Part shown: one piece after another, positions 25,194 to 33,404 of the stretch
Layout: the number at the start of each line of letters is the position of its first letter
How positions within the stretch are numbered: position 1 is the first letter of the stretch
Assembly: GCA_964574935.1 (NCBI GenBank)
Contig: CAZNOZ010000015.1
Span: 1 to 64,000 of the forward strand
DNA from: JBBECE01 sp964574935
GTDB taxonomy: Bacteria; Pseudomonadota; Alphaproteobacteria; Rhizobiales; Devosiaceae
Direction: 5' to 3'
DNA: 64,000 nt
Translations under genes and position numbers: made by a program
The notes under the pieces: generated by a model
Database searches by the model: none
What the model was told of the DNA's origin: nothing
What the model saw: only the letters and a program-made list of their open reading frames with translations

Positions 25194-26114
25194 TCAATTC
25201 TCCAGGACGCTTTTGCGGCCGAGCAGGCCGCGCGCCCGGACGCCGACCACCGCGATCAGCAGCAAATACATCGACATCAGCGACCAGGCCGGCGCGTAGG
25301 CGCCGGTAATCCCGATCGCCAGACCGACCAGCAGCGAGGCGGCAACCGCGCCCCAGAAGCTGCCGATGCCGCCAAGCACGATAATCAGGAAGGCGGGAAT
25401 GACCACGTCGATCCCCACATGCGGCCTCAGCCCCCAGATCGGCACCATGATGATGCCCGCCAGCCCCGCCAGCGCCGCCCCAAAGCCGAACACCAGAAGG
25501 CGCAGCCTGGTGAGATCGTAGCCGAGCGCCCGCACCATCTCGCTGTCATGGGTACCGGCCTTGATGATGGCCCCGTAGGGCGTCTTCTCCAGAAACAGCC
25601 AGACCGCGCCGACGGCGGCCGCCGCAAACACGGCGGCGAAGAACCGGTACTTCGAGAAGATGACACCGCCCATCAGGAAGGCTCCGTTGACGGCGTCCGG
25701 CACCGGCAGGTTTTGCCCGGAGGTGCCCCAGACGACGCGGATCAACTCCTCGATGACGAGGGCCGCCCCGAAGGTGAGCAGCAGCCCGTAGAGCGGGGCC
25801 TTGCCGTAGGTGGGCCTCAGGCACAGTTCGAGGATCATGCCGGCGGCCGCGGCCAGCAGCGGTCCCACGACCAGCGCCACCACGTAGCGCGCCGTCAAGG
25901 GAATCGACAGCCACCACTGGGTCAGATCGGACGAGGCCAGCCAGTGCCCGTCGATTGCAGACAGCGCGAAATAGGCCCCGAGCGCGAACAGCGAACCGTG
26001 GGCGAGATTGATGACCTCCATCACCCCCACGATCAGCATGAAGCCCAGCGCAATGAGCGCGAACAGAAGCCCCAGCGCGAGGCCGTTGACCATATGCGGG
26101 AGGAGCGCGGCCAT
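25194..26114 (-). CDS. ABC transporter permease, LivH-type
   Basis: 306 residues, eight or so membrane segments. GLALGLLFALIALGFMLIVG, then EVINLAHGSLFALGAYFA, is the LivH signature. GAALAGLAGIIMVP and VLGGIGSFWGAV mark the conserved cytoplasmic coupling regions. First permease of the HAAT-type importer. Confidence 0.95.
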   Translation of the reverse strand: MAALLPHMVNGLALGLLFALIALGFMLIVGVMEVINLAHGSLFALGAYFALSAIDGHWLASSDLTQWWLSIPLTARYVVALVVGPLLAAAAGMILELCLRPTYGKAPLYGLLLTFGAALVIEELIRVVWGTSGQNLPVPDAVNGAFLMGGVIFSKYRFFAAVFAAAAVGAVWLFLEKTPYGAIIKAGTHDSEMVRALGYDLTRLRLLVFGFGAALAGLAGIIMVPIWGLRPHVGIDVVIPAFLIIVLGGIGSFWGAVAASLLVGLAIGITGAYAPAWSLMSMYLLLIAVVGVRARGLLGRKSVLEN

Positions 26115-26206
26115 CTCACCACCCCATCGTTGACCGGGGCCATTCTACACGATGCGAGCGCAGGCCGGGCCGGCGATGACCGGCCCGGTGCGCGCTGCGG
26201 CCGAGC

Positions 26207-27493
26207 TCAGGCGTCGAAAGTTGGCGTGTCCTCGTAGCTCTCGAGCTTGCACGCGCCCTGCGCGGCGGTATCCGCGACCGCGTCCGGCGGCGACTGCGTG
26301 AGGATCTTGAACATGTCGTTGTCGTCCATCGGCGCGTCGTTGGCGGTTGCCAGATAGACCGTCTGCTGCACCTGGTGGGTGACCGGGTCGATCCATGCGT
26401 CGAAGTGCTGCATGCGATCGGCCGCCGACATCTGATGGCCCTCGAGCTCCTTGATGACCGCGATGTTGCTGGTCGTGCCGGCGCGCTCGACGGCCGCAAG
26501 CAACTCCCGGGTCGCCATGTAGCCGTTGTAGAAGACGTTGCCCGGCACCTGCATCGAGGTCTCCGGATACATCGCCTGGTAGCGCCCGATGAACTCCGCA
26601 ACGCCCGGCAGGTCCAGCCCGTAGTACCAGGTCGTTCCGAACACGCCGAACAGATTGTCGAGCGGCAGGCCGTAGATATCGGGCCAATCCTGCTGATTGT
26701 TGATCCAGGCGGGGCTCGAGCCCATGCCGAGCTGGGCCACCTGCTGGCGCAGGGCCACCAGGTCGTCGCCGCCGACCGCAGCGGCCACGATGCTCGGGCC
26801 CTTCTGCTGGATCGAGGTCAGCGCGGCCGAGAAGTCACGCGTGCCCTGCGGGATCAGGATCTCGTCGATCACCTCGCCGCCATACTGGTCGATCAATGCG
26901 CGCGTGGCAGCCGACGTGTCGTGCCCCCACACATAGTCGTTGGTCAGCAACAGGAAATCGCTGCCATACGCGTCGATCGCGTTCTTGATCGCGGCCTGGG
27001 CGAAATTGGCGCCGTTGCCGTCCCACACGAATTTGACGCGATGGCAGTTCTCGCCGCTCTCGGAGGGCGAGGACGAGTTCGTGTTGAGGTAGATCACGCC
27101 GTAGCGCTGCGCGACCTGGCTGATGGCGTTGGCGACGCCCGAGCTGACCGCGCCGATCAGGAACCCGCACTCCTCGCGCGTGATCATGCGTTCCGCCACA
27201 CGGCTGCCGGTTGCAGGCGTGGTTTCGGTGTCGATGTGAATGTACTCGATTGGCCGGCCGAGCGCGCCGCCGGCGCCGTTGGCCTCGGCAATCGCCATCA
27301 TCATGCCGCGCCGGTCCGAGGCGCCCGAATTCGCATACTGCCCACTGGCATCGGACGTGAAACCGATCTTGATCGGACGGTCCGACTGGGCAAGGGCGCT
27401 GTTGAATTTCCAGGGCCCCATGAATGTCGTGGCGGCGCCAGCCGCCGCCGCCGTGCCCATGAGGCGTCGACGGGTAATCCTTGAATTGGACAT
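26207..27493 (-). CDS. HAAT-family periplasmic binding protein (Tat-exported)
   Basis: 428 residues from the ATG at 27493 (AGGGAGG 7 nt upstream). A twin-arginine leader (ITRRRLMGTAAAAGAATTFM) ends near ALAQ, so the receptor is probably exported folded. The mature region follows the type I fold: IKIGFTSDASGQYANSGASDRRGM and the ABC-type Leu/Ile/Val-binding pattern. HAAT receptors bind amino acids, amides, urea and assorted small organics. Since every downstream gene handles sugar acids or aldehydes, a carbohydrate-derived ligand is more likely here than leucine. First gene of a ten-gene operon down to 17918. Confidence 0.93.
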   Translation of the reverse strand: MSNSRITRRRLMGTAAAAGAATTFMGPWKFNSALAQSDRPIKIGFTSDASGQYANSGASDRRGMMMAIAEANGAGGALGRPIEYIHIDTETTPATGSRVAERMITREECGFLIGAVSSGVANAISQVAQRYGVIYLNTNSSSPSESGENCHRVKFVWDGNGANFAQAAIKNAIDAYGSDFLLLTNDYVWGHDTSAATRALIDQYGGEVIDEILIPQGTRDFSAALTSIQQKGPSIVAAAVGGDDLVALRQQVAQLGMGSSPAWINNQQDWPDIYGLPLDNLFGVFGTTWYYGLDLPGVAEFIGRYQAMYPETSMQVPGNVFYNGYMATRELLAAVERAGTTSNIAVIKELEGHQMSAADRMQHFDAWIDPVTHQVQQTVYLATANDAPMDDNDMFKILTQSPPDAVADTAAQGACKLESYEDTPTFDA

Positions 27494-27589
27494 GCAGTTC
27501 CTCCCTTTGCGAGCCCGCCACATCCGGGCTTTCGGCGCCGGGCGGCCGATAGGTTTCAAGCCGGCCGGCCATCGCCGGGCAAATTCTTG

Positions 27590-27624
27590 AATGAATTTTC
27601 TATCTCGGTCAATGAATTTTCATT
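27590..27624. promoter_or_regulatory. Tandem operator-like palindromes between HAAT operon and RpiR gene
   Basis: AATGAA-TT-TTCATT at 27611-27624 is a 6+2+6 inverted repeat. The same sequence with a degenerate right arm (AATGAATTTTCTAT) lies at 27590-27603. The copies start 21 bp apart, two helical turns. They sit in the divergent gap, 37-71 bp before the RpiR start and about 100-130 bp before the binding-protein start. Such paired A/T-rich palindromes in a GC-rich genome fit autoregulation and operon control by the adjacent RpiR protein. Confidence 0.65.
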
Positions 27625-27660
27625 CTAACTGCGCCGAACGGGAATGTGGTAGGGTGTTTC

Positions 27661-28494
27661 ATGCAATCGCGAAGCCAAGAATTGTCCGCCGCCACGCCGA
27701 AAACCTTCGATACGCTTCGGCAGCAGATCCGGGACCGGTTCTCCACCCTGAGCCCGCATCTCCAGCGCATCGCCAGGGCGTCGCTTGAGGAGCCCAACCG
27801 GTTCGCACTCAACACCACCCCCGTGATCGCCGCTTCGCTCGAAATTCAGCCCTCGACCCTGATCCGGTTTGCCAAGGAATTCGGCTTTGCCGGTTTCTCC
27901 GATCTGCAACGCGTTTTTCGGCAGCGGCTGATCGAAGGCGAAGCCACCGTCAGGGAGCGCGTGCTGGCGAGCGAGGCGACCACCGCCACCCACGACATGC
28001 AGGCCCTGTTCGAAGACAGCATGCGCGCCAACTCCGAAGCCCTCACCCGGCTCGCCAAAGCGATCGACATTCCGGCGCTCGCCGAAGCGACGCGGATCGT
28101 GCGGCGCGCGCAGCACGTCTATGTGGCCGGCCTGCGCCGATCGCGCCCCATCGCCGACTATCTGGTCTACGGCCTCATCCGGGAAGAACGCGCCTCCAGC
28201 TATCTGGACTTCGCCGGCGGCATGGCCGGACCGCAAATCGCCACCTTCGGCAGCGACGACGTCCTCGTCGCCATCGCCTTTCCGCCCTACTCGCAGCCGG
28301 TCGTCGACGCGGTGATGGATGCGCATGTTTCGGGCCGCCGGATCGTGGCCATCACCGACGGTCCGGAGAGCCCCCTCGCGGTGCACTCGGAGGTGGCGCT
28401 GACCGTGCCGTCGGACACGGCGAGCCGACTGCAGCCCATCTCCGGGGCGATGGCGCTGGTGCACGCCCTTCTGACCGCGGTCACGCAATCCTGA
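27661..28494 (+). CDS. RpiR/MurR-family transcriptional regulator
   Basis: 277 residues from the ATG at 27661 (AGGG six bases upstream; an in-frame GTG at 27646 is an alternative). N-terminal helix-turn-helix domain includes TPVIAASLEIQPSTLIRFAK. The C-terminal SIS domain (about 120-270) has YVAGLRRSRPIADYLVYGL and senses phosphosugars or sugar acids. Divergent from the HAAT/deoxy-sugar operon with palindromes between them, so it is the likely local regulator. Confidence 0.92.
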   Translation: MQSRSQELSAATPKTFDTLRQQIRDRFSTLSPHLQRIARASLEEPNRFALNTTPVIAASLEIQPSTLIRFAKEFGFAGFSDLQRVFRQRLIEGEATVRERVLASEATTATHDMQALFEDSMRANSEALTRLAKAIDIPALAEATRIVRRAQHVYVAGLRRSRPIADYLVYGLIREERASSYLDFAGGMAGPQIATFGSDDVLVAIAFPPYSQPVVDAVMDAHVSGRRIVAITDGPESPLAVHSEVALTVPSDTASRLQPISGAMALVHALLTAVTQS

Positions 28495-28505
28495 AGGTCC
28501 GCCGA

Positions 28506-28526
28506 GGGCGACCGGGCGCGTCGCCC
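28506..28526 (+). terminator. Hairpin after RpiR gene
   Basis: GGGCGAC, seven-base loop, GTCGCCC: a perfect 7-bp stem 11 bp after the RpiR stop, without a T-tract. A further small inverted repeat GATAC-CA-GTATC lies at 28551-28562, before the next gene, and could be an operator. Both are weak individually. Confidence 0.35.
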
Positions 28527-28679
28527 GATTCGGACCCGCGCAGTTGCAACGATACCAGTATCTGACAGACTTCCCGGAGGCGGCTTCCGAGGGCGCCGCT
28601 CCGTCGTCCACGGCAATCCGCCGGACCGGGGACAGGCGGAGCCCTGAAACCGATCAAACGCCAGCCGGAGGCGCGTGAG

Positions 28680-31085
28680 GTGCCCGTCAGCGAAACCCGC
28701 AAGCCGATCTGTCCCGGATATGCCTCGGTGGGCCCCGCCGACGCGAACCCGCCCGGCGCGACGTTCGAAGCACACCGGCTCGTCGCCGCGGCGTGTGACG
28801 GCGTCACCGTGAGCGATCCCCAGCCGAACCAGCGTATCGGTGAGTGGACGTTGATGGCCGTGATCGCACACGCCGATCGCCCCGTCGCGGTGTTCGAGGA
28901 AACCGGCCTCCAGGAGGGCCGCCTCGCTTTCGTCGGCGCCGATGGTCTTGTGCGTTTGAGCGGTAAGTCGCTCGAGCCCACCAGCGAAGGGACGGCCGGA
29001 TTGCAGGCCAACGACGTGTCGTCCTGGTACCGCGGGCACGCCAAGCGGGAAGCGCTTCCCGACCACCGCGACGTCATGCGCGAGGAGCTGCTCGCCGGCG
29101 GCCGGGATCCCGACCCGGATGAAGTGGCGGGCTGCTATCCGCCGGTCCGGCATGCCTTTTTCGAGGGCCACCTGCGTCCGCACACATTCGTCGGCACCGG
29201 AATTTCGGACGATGTCGTGCCGCTCTACTACACCGACGTCCCGATGGTTGGCCGCGTGCCGATCGGCGTCATGGCGCCCGGAAGCGAGGCGGCGATGGAC
29301 GCGGGCGAGCTATGGGAGGGCCTTGTCGGCGGCTGGACGCCGCTGGTGCGGACCGTCTATCCGGTTGCCACCGATGAATGCTGGGAAGTCGTTACCTTCG
29401 CCTCTTCGTTCACCGCCAACCGCTTCAAGCAGCCGGTGTGGTATCGCTTCGCGCATCTGAGGGCCGGCAGGCTCGTCCAGACGCGCTATGTCGATTCCTT
29501 TCTGCCGCATCCGCACGCCGGTCAGCGCCTCGCCGAGCGCTTCTACGAGGAGCTGCTCGCAACGCTCGAGTACTGGGAGCGCGAGCTGGGCGGCGCCATG
29601 GTGGTGACGGGCTGGGACTGGCTCGAGGATCGGAGCCTGCACGCCCTCGCCCGCGAGGTGATCACGCGCCGCGGCGCGCATCCGAAATACGGGATCGCCG
29701 ACCAGGCCTATGCCGGCGCCGAGCACGACGGGTTCCAGGATGTCCTGGTCTCCAGCGTGCTCGGAAGCCTCGAATGGGGCTTTTTCGACCGCGCCCGGGC
29801 CTATCTGGACGACTACCTCACGCATTTCGTGCGCCCCGACGGCACCCTGCACTATCGCGGACCCGAGATGGGCAAGTACGGCGTTTCGTTGAGTTGCGTC
29901 GGCCTGCACTACGACTACACGCAAGACGCCTCGCTCATTGGCGACCACCGGGAGAAAATCGACGCCATCGCCGACATGCTGCTCGCCCGCTGGCGCAAGG
30001 CGCGCGAAAAAGACCCGGACGATCCCGCCTACGGCATGATCCCGGGCTATCACGAGGCGGATATCAACTTCCTCACCCCCAACGTCTGCGAACTCGACTA
30101 CGACCGGCCGTATCTGTCGAACACGGGTCAGGCCTGGCGCGGCCTGCGCGACCTGGCCGGTGCCTACGGCGCCATCGCGGAGGCGCCCGGTGACCCGGCG
30201 CTCACCCGACGCGCCCATGAGTTGAGCCAAGCGGCGGCCGAGATGTTCGAGGACGCGCGAAACGGCGTCGAACGCTCGTGGATCACCAGGGACACCGTCA
30301 CCGGGCTGCCCATCATCGCCGGCGACAAAACCTTCTACTGGGAGCACGCCTATCGCGCCCGGCCCGAATCTTACGACGAGAACCGGGTGTGGTCGGAGCT
30401 CTATTTCGGCGGCGCCACGTCGCCGGAGAGCGTCAGACGCATCTGGGAGATCGCCGGCGAGCGCGGTCACACCACGCTGGGCGTGTTCAACAACCGCAAG
30501 AGCCTGGTCGGCTTTCTCGTATGGGAGGAGATCGCGGGTCTCATCCAGCACGACATGGTACCCGAGGCGCTGCTTGTCCTCTATGCCCAGGCGATCCATG
30601 CCCATTCCCGCGGCACCTGGACCGCCATCGAATGCGTCGATATGGATCGCGCCCGGGGCGCCCATAGTCCCTACTGCCTGCCCGCACAGATGACGGTGCC
30701 GATCGCGGCCAAGTGGCTGCTCGTCCATGAGGACCCGGTGAGCGGCGAGATCACTCTCGGCCGGGGCATCCCGCGTGAGCGCCTGGCGCATGGGCGAACG
30801 ATCGGGGTGACCGGCGCACCGACCCGCCGCGGCAGGCTCGGCTTTACGATTACCTCGCGCATCTTTGACGGCGAGATCGCGGCACGTATCGATCTTCCCG
30901 AACGCCCCGGGGCGCCGATCCGGCTGCGTCTGCGGGCGCCAGAACCCTTTACGCTGCGCTCAGCGAAGATGCTCGGCCCCGAGGGCGCGACGCTTGTGAT
31001 CGACAAGGACTGCGTGTTGATCCCCCGGGCAATGTCCGGTTCGATCGAGATCGCGACCCGATGGAGCCGGGCCGGGCCCGGCTGA
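28680..31085 (+). CDS. Uncharacterised 801-residue protein, possible (alpha/alpha)6 glycosidase-like enzyme
   Basis: I do not recognise the family. The start is a GTG with GGAGG eight bases upstream. Residues 1-300 look beta-rich; residues ~310-680 are helical, with repeated aromatic and acidic segments such as VVTGWDWLEDRSLHALA, GYHEADINFLTPNVCELDYD and NTGQAWRGLRDLAGAYGAI. That rhythm resembles six-hairpin glycosidases; a short beta tail ends the protein. No signal peptide, so cytosolic. It follows the RpiR gene by 185 bp and converges with a sugar ABC ATPase gene (7-bp gap). A role in glycoside breakdown is a guess from context and composition. Confidence 0.75.
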   Translation: MPVSETRKPICPGYASVGPADANPPGATFEAHRLVAAACDGVTVSDPQPNQRIGEWTLMAVIAHADRPVAVFEETGLQEGRLAFVGADGLVRLSGKSLEPTSEGTAGLQANDVSSWYRGHAKREALPDHRDVMREELLAGGRDPDPDEVAGCYPPVRHAFFEGHLRPHTFVGTGISDDVVPLYYTDVPMVGRVPIGVMAPGSEAAMDAGELWEGLVGGWTPLVRTVYPVATDECWEVVTFASSFTANRFKQPVWYRFAHLRAGRLVQTRYVDSFLPHPHAGQRLAERFYEELLATLEYWERELGGAMVVTGWDWLEDRSLHALAREVITRRGAHPKYGIADQAYAGAEHDGFQDVLVSSVLGSLEWGFFDRARAYLDDYLTHFVRPDGTLHYRGPEMGKYGVSLSCVGLHYDYTQDASLIGDHREKIDAIADMLLARWRKAREKDPDDPAYGMIPGYHEADINFLTPNVCELDYDRPYLSNTGQAWRGLRDLAGAYGAIAEAPGDPALTRRAHELSQAAAEMFEDARNGVERSWITRDTVTGLPIIAGDKTFYWEHAYRARPESYDENRVWSELYFGGATSPESVRRIWEIAGERGHTTLGVFNNRKSLVGFLVWEEIAGLIQHDMVPEALLVLYAQAIHAHSRGTWTAIECVDMDRARGAHSPYCLPAQMTVPIAAKWLLVHEDPVSGEITLGRGIPRERLAHGRTIGVTGAPTRRGRLGFTITSRIFDGEIAARIDLPERPGAPIRLRLRAPEPFTLRSAKMLGPEGATLVIDKDCVLIPRAMSGSIEIATRWSRAGPG

Positions 31086-31092
31086 AACCCGA

Positions 31093-32169
31093 TCAGGCAG
31101 GCTGGGCGGCAGGCCGAAGCCGCTGGCCGTTGTCCGAAAAGACCAAGGCGTCGTCGGTGGCAAAGCCGACGGTCAGGCTTTCGCCGGCGCGCCCGCCTTG
31201 CTTCTCGCGGTCTTCGACGATCACGGGCTCCCCGGAGGCAAGTGTGCCGTAGATGTAGCGCGTGCCGCCGAGATTTTCGACGACATCCACCGCCACGTCG
31301 ACGGTCAAGTCCGCCGTGTCGTTGGGGCGCAAATGCTCCGGCCGGATGCCGATCTTGACCGCATCGCCATGTCCGTCCAGCCCGGGGATCTTCAGGTGTG
31401 CGCCGGCCGCCAGGGCGATATCGCCTCCATCGGCCCTGGCGTCGATGAGGTTCATCCGCGGCGAGCCGATGAACCCGGCGACGAACAGATTGTCGGGATC
31501 CTCGTAGAGTTGCTCGGGTGTGCCGGCCTGTTCCACCTTGCCGTCGCGGATCACGACGATCTTGTCGGCCAGCGTCATCGCCTCGGTCTGATCGTGCGTC
31601 ACGTAGACCATCGTCGAGCCGAGATTGTGATGCAGCTTGGCGATCTCGACCCGCATCGAGACTCGCAATTCCGCGTCGAGGTTGGACAACGGTTCGTCGA
31701 ACAGGAACACCTCCGGATCGCGCACGATCGCGCGGCCGATGGCGACGCGCTGCCGCTGCCCGCCGGAAAGCTGGGACGGTTTGCGTCCGAGCAGCTCCTC
31801 GATCTGCAGGGTGCGCGCCGCAACCCTGACGCGCTCGGCGATCTCGGCCTTGTGCAGCTTGGCCATCCTGAGCGAGAAGCCGATATTCTGCTCCACCGTC
31901 ATATGCGGGTAGAGCGCGTAGTTCTGGAACACCATCGCGACGCCGCGCTCGATGGGATCCTCTTCGTTGACGCGGCGGCCCGCGATCCGGACTTCGCCTT
32001 TGGTAATCGGCTCGAGACCCGCGATCATGCGCAGCAGGGTCGACTTGCCGCAGCCCGAGGGTCCGACGAAGACGGTGAACGCCCCGTCATCGACCTTCAG
32101 ATTCAGGTCCTCGATCACCTCGAGGGTGCCGTAGGACTTGCTCACTCCCCTGATTTCAAGTGAGGCCAT
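31093..32169 (-). CDS. Sugar ABC transporter ATPase, MalK/UgpC-type
   Basis: 358 residues. Walker A GPSGCGKST, signature LSGGQRQRV, Walker B FLFDEPLSNLD, H-loop VTHDQTEAM, followed by a C-terminal TOBE domain (IGIRPEHLRPNDTADL). It energises the importer encoded at 35462-38539 and may also serve other CUT1 systems. Its ATG lies 14 nt inside the end of the LacI gene, so it is the last gene of the same operon. Confidence 0.95.
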   Translation of the reverse strand: MASLEIRGVSKSYGTLEVIEDLNLKVDDGAFTVFVGPSGCGKSTLLRMIAGLEPITKGEVRIAGRRVNEEDPIERGVAMVFQNYALYPHMTVEQNIGFSLRMAKLHKAEIAERVRVAARTLQIEELLGRKPSQLSGGQRQRVAIGRAIVRDPEVFLFDEPLSNLDAELRVSMRVEIAKLHHNLGSTMVYVTHDQTEAMTLADKIVVIRDGKVEQAGTPEQLYEDPDNLFVAGFIGSPRMNLIDARADGGDIALAAGAHLKIPGLDGHGDAVKIGIRPEHLRPNDTADLTVDVAVDVVENLGGTRYIYGTLASGEPVIVEDREKQGGRAGESLTVGFATDDALVFSDNGQRLRPAAQPA

Positions 32170-33244
32170 GGTTGCGACCGATCATCCTGTGTTGGTGTTC
32201 GAGTGGCTGGCACCGGCCGGTGGACCCCCTCAACGTGAGGTGACATTTGACCGTCATTTCACGATGCGGGCGGATACCGGAGTCTTCGAACCGCGCCGCC
32301 AGAAGCGTTGTGATGGCTTCCGCGAGCCCCTCGATCGGTTGCGCGATCGCGGTGATTCCGGGCTGGTGAAGACGGAAGGCCGGCACGTCGTCGAAGCTTA
32401 CGATGGACACGTCCTCGGGGATCCGCACGGCGTTTTCGTGGCACCACGCCAGGGCGCCGATTGTCATGTTGTAGTTGGCCGAAAACAACGCCGTGGGCGG
32501 GTCCTCGAGCGCGAACAGGCGGCGCATGGCTTCGTGCCCGCCCATCTCGTTCCAGTCGCCCCCGATGATGAGGTCGGGGTCTTCGGGGATTTGGTGGGAG
32601 GAGATGGCGTCGAGATAGCCGGCCAGGCGAAGCCACCCCGCCGTGTCGCGCTGGTTGCCGCAAATGGTCGCTATTCGCATGTGGCCCAGCTGAATGAGAT
32701 GTTCGACCGCATGCCGGCTCGCCTGACGATGATCGACGAACACGCGGTCGGCGGCCAGCCCCGGGATGTCGTTGTCGTAGAGAACGATTTCCAGCCCTTC
32801 CTCCGCAAGTCGCCGAAGCTGGTCGCCCACCTCGACCCCGCCGTCAACGATGATGGCGTCGACCCGATGGGTGCGGAAGAAATCGATCCCCTCCATGAAG
32901 GAGCGGCTGTCGAGGTCATGGCAGTACGACATCACCGCCCGGCCGGTACGCCGGATTCTGCGACTGATTTGTTCGAGCAGCCCGGCATGGAACTCGCTGA
33001 TGTTGGGCACCAGCAGCCCCACGATGTGGCGGACCTCCGTCTTCATGGAGGCGGCGACGGCGTTGCGCATGTAGCCCAGGGACTCGATCGCCCGCTCGAT
33101 CTGCGCGCGATTGGCGCTGCGAACCGCCTGCCCGTTGAGATATCTGGACACCGTACCCACCGCCACGCCGGCTTCCGCCGCCACGTCGATGACCGTCGCA
33201 TGCCGTCGCTTGCGGAACTTCTGCGTGGTGATTGCCTGTGTCAT
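32156..33244 (-). CDS. LacI-family transcriptional regulator
   Basis: 362 residues from the ATG at 33244. The helix-turn-helix is TVIDVAAEAGVAVGTVSRYL with the hinge following; the C-terminal domain is the periplasmic-binding-protein fold that senses sugar. The frame stays open ~59 codons upstream, but that is arginine/proline-rich noise. Unusually for a local repressor it sits inside the operon, between the glycosidase and the ATPase genes. A LacI-type operator is visible upstream of the operon at 38592-38603. Confidence 0.93.
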   Translation of the reverse strand: MTQAITTQKFRKRRHATVIDVAAEAGVAVGTVSRYLNGQAVRSANRAQIERAIESLGYMRNAVAASMKTEVRHIVGLLVPNISEFHAGLLEQISRRIRRTGRAVMSYCHDLDSRSFMEGIDFFRTHRVDAIIVDGGVEVGDQLRRLAEEGLEIVLYDNDIPGLAADRVFVDHRQASRHAVEHLIQLGHMRIATICGNQRDTAGWLRLAGYLDAISSHQIPEDPDLIIGGDWNEMGGHEAMRRLFALEDPPTALFSANYNMTIGALAWCHENAVRIPEDVSIVSFDDVPAFRLHQPGITAIAQPIEGLAEAITTLLAARFEDSGIRPHREMTVKCHLTLRGSTGRCQPLEHQHRMIGRNHGLT

Positions 33245-33404
33245 ACCCAGCTTGTCTCTTGGCCAGTTTGTCCGGTGGCCGGTATGTCTCTTGTCGTGTC
33301 GCAAACGCTCGTTCAAGCGCCGTTCGCCGCGCCGCACCGGCGCCCCGGTCCGAACCGCGGGCCTGTCGGGCCGAACAGGTACCGCCGTCCGCGGCGGGTC
33401 GGGT

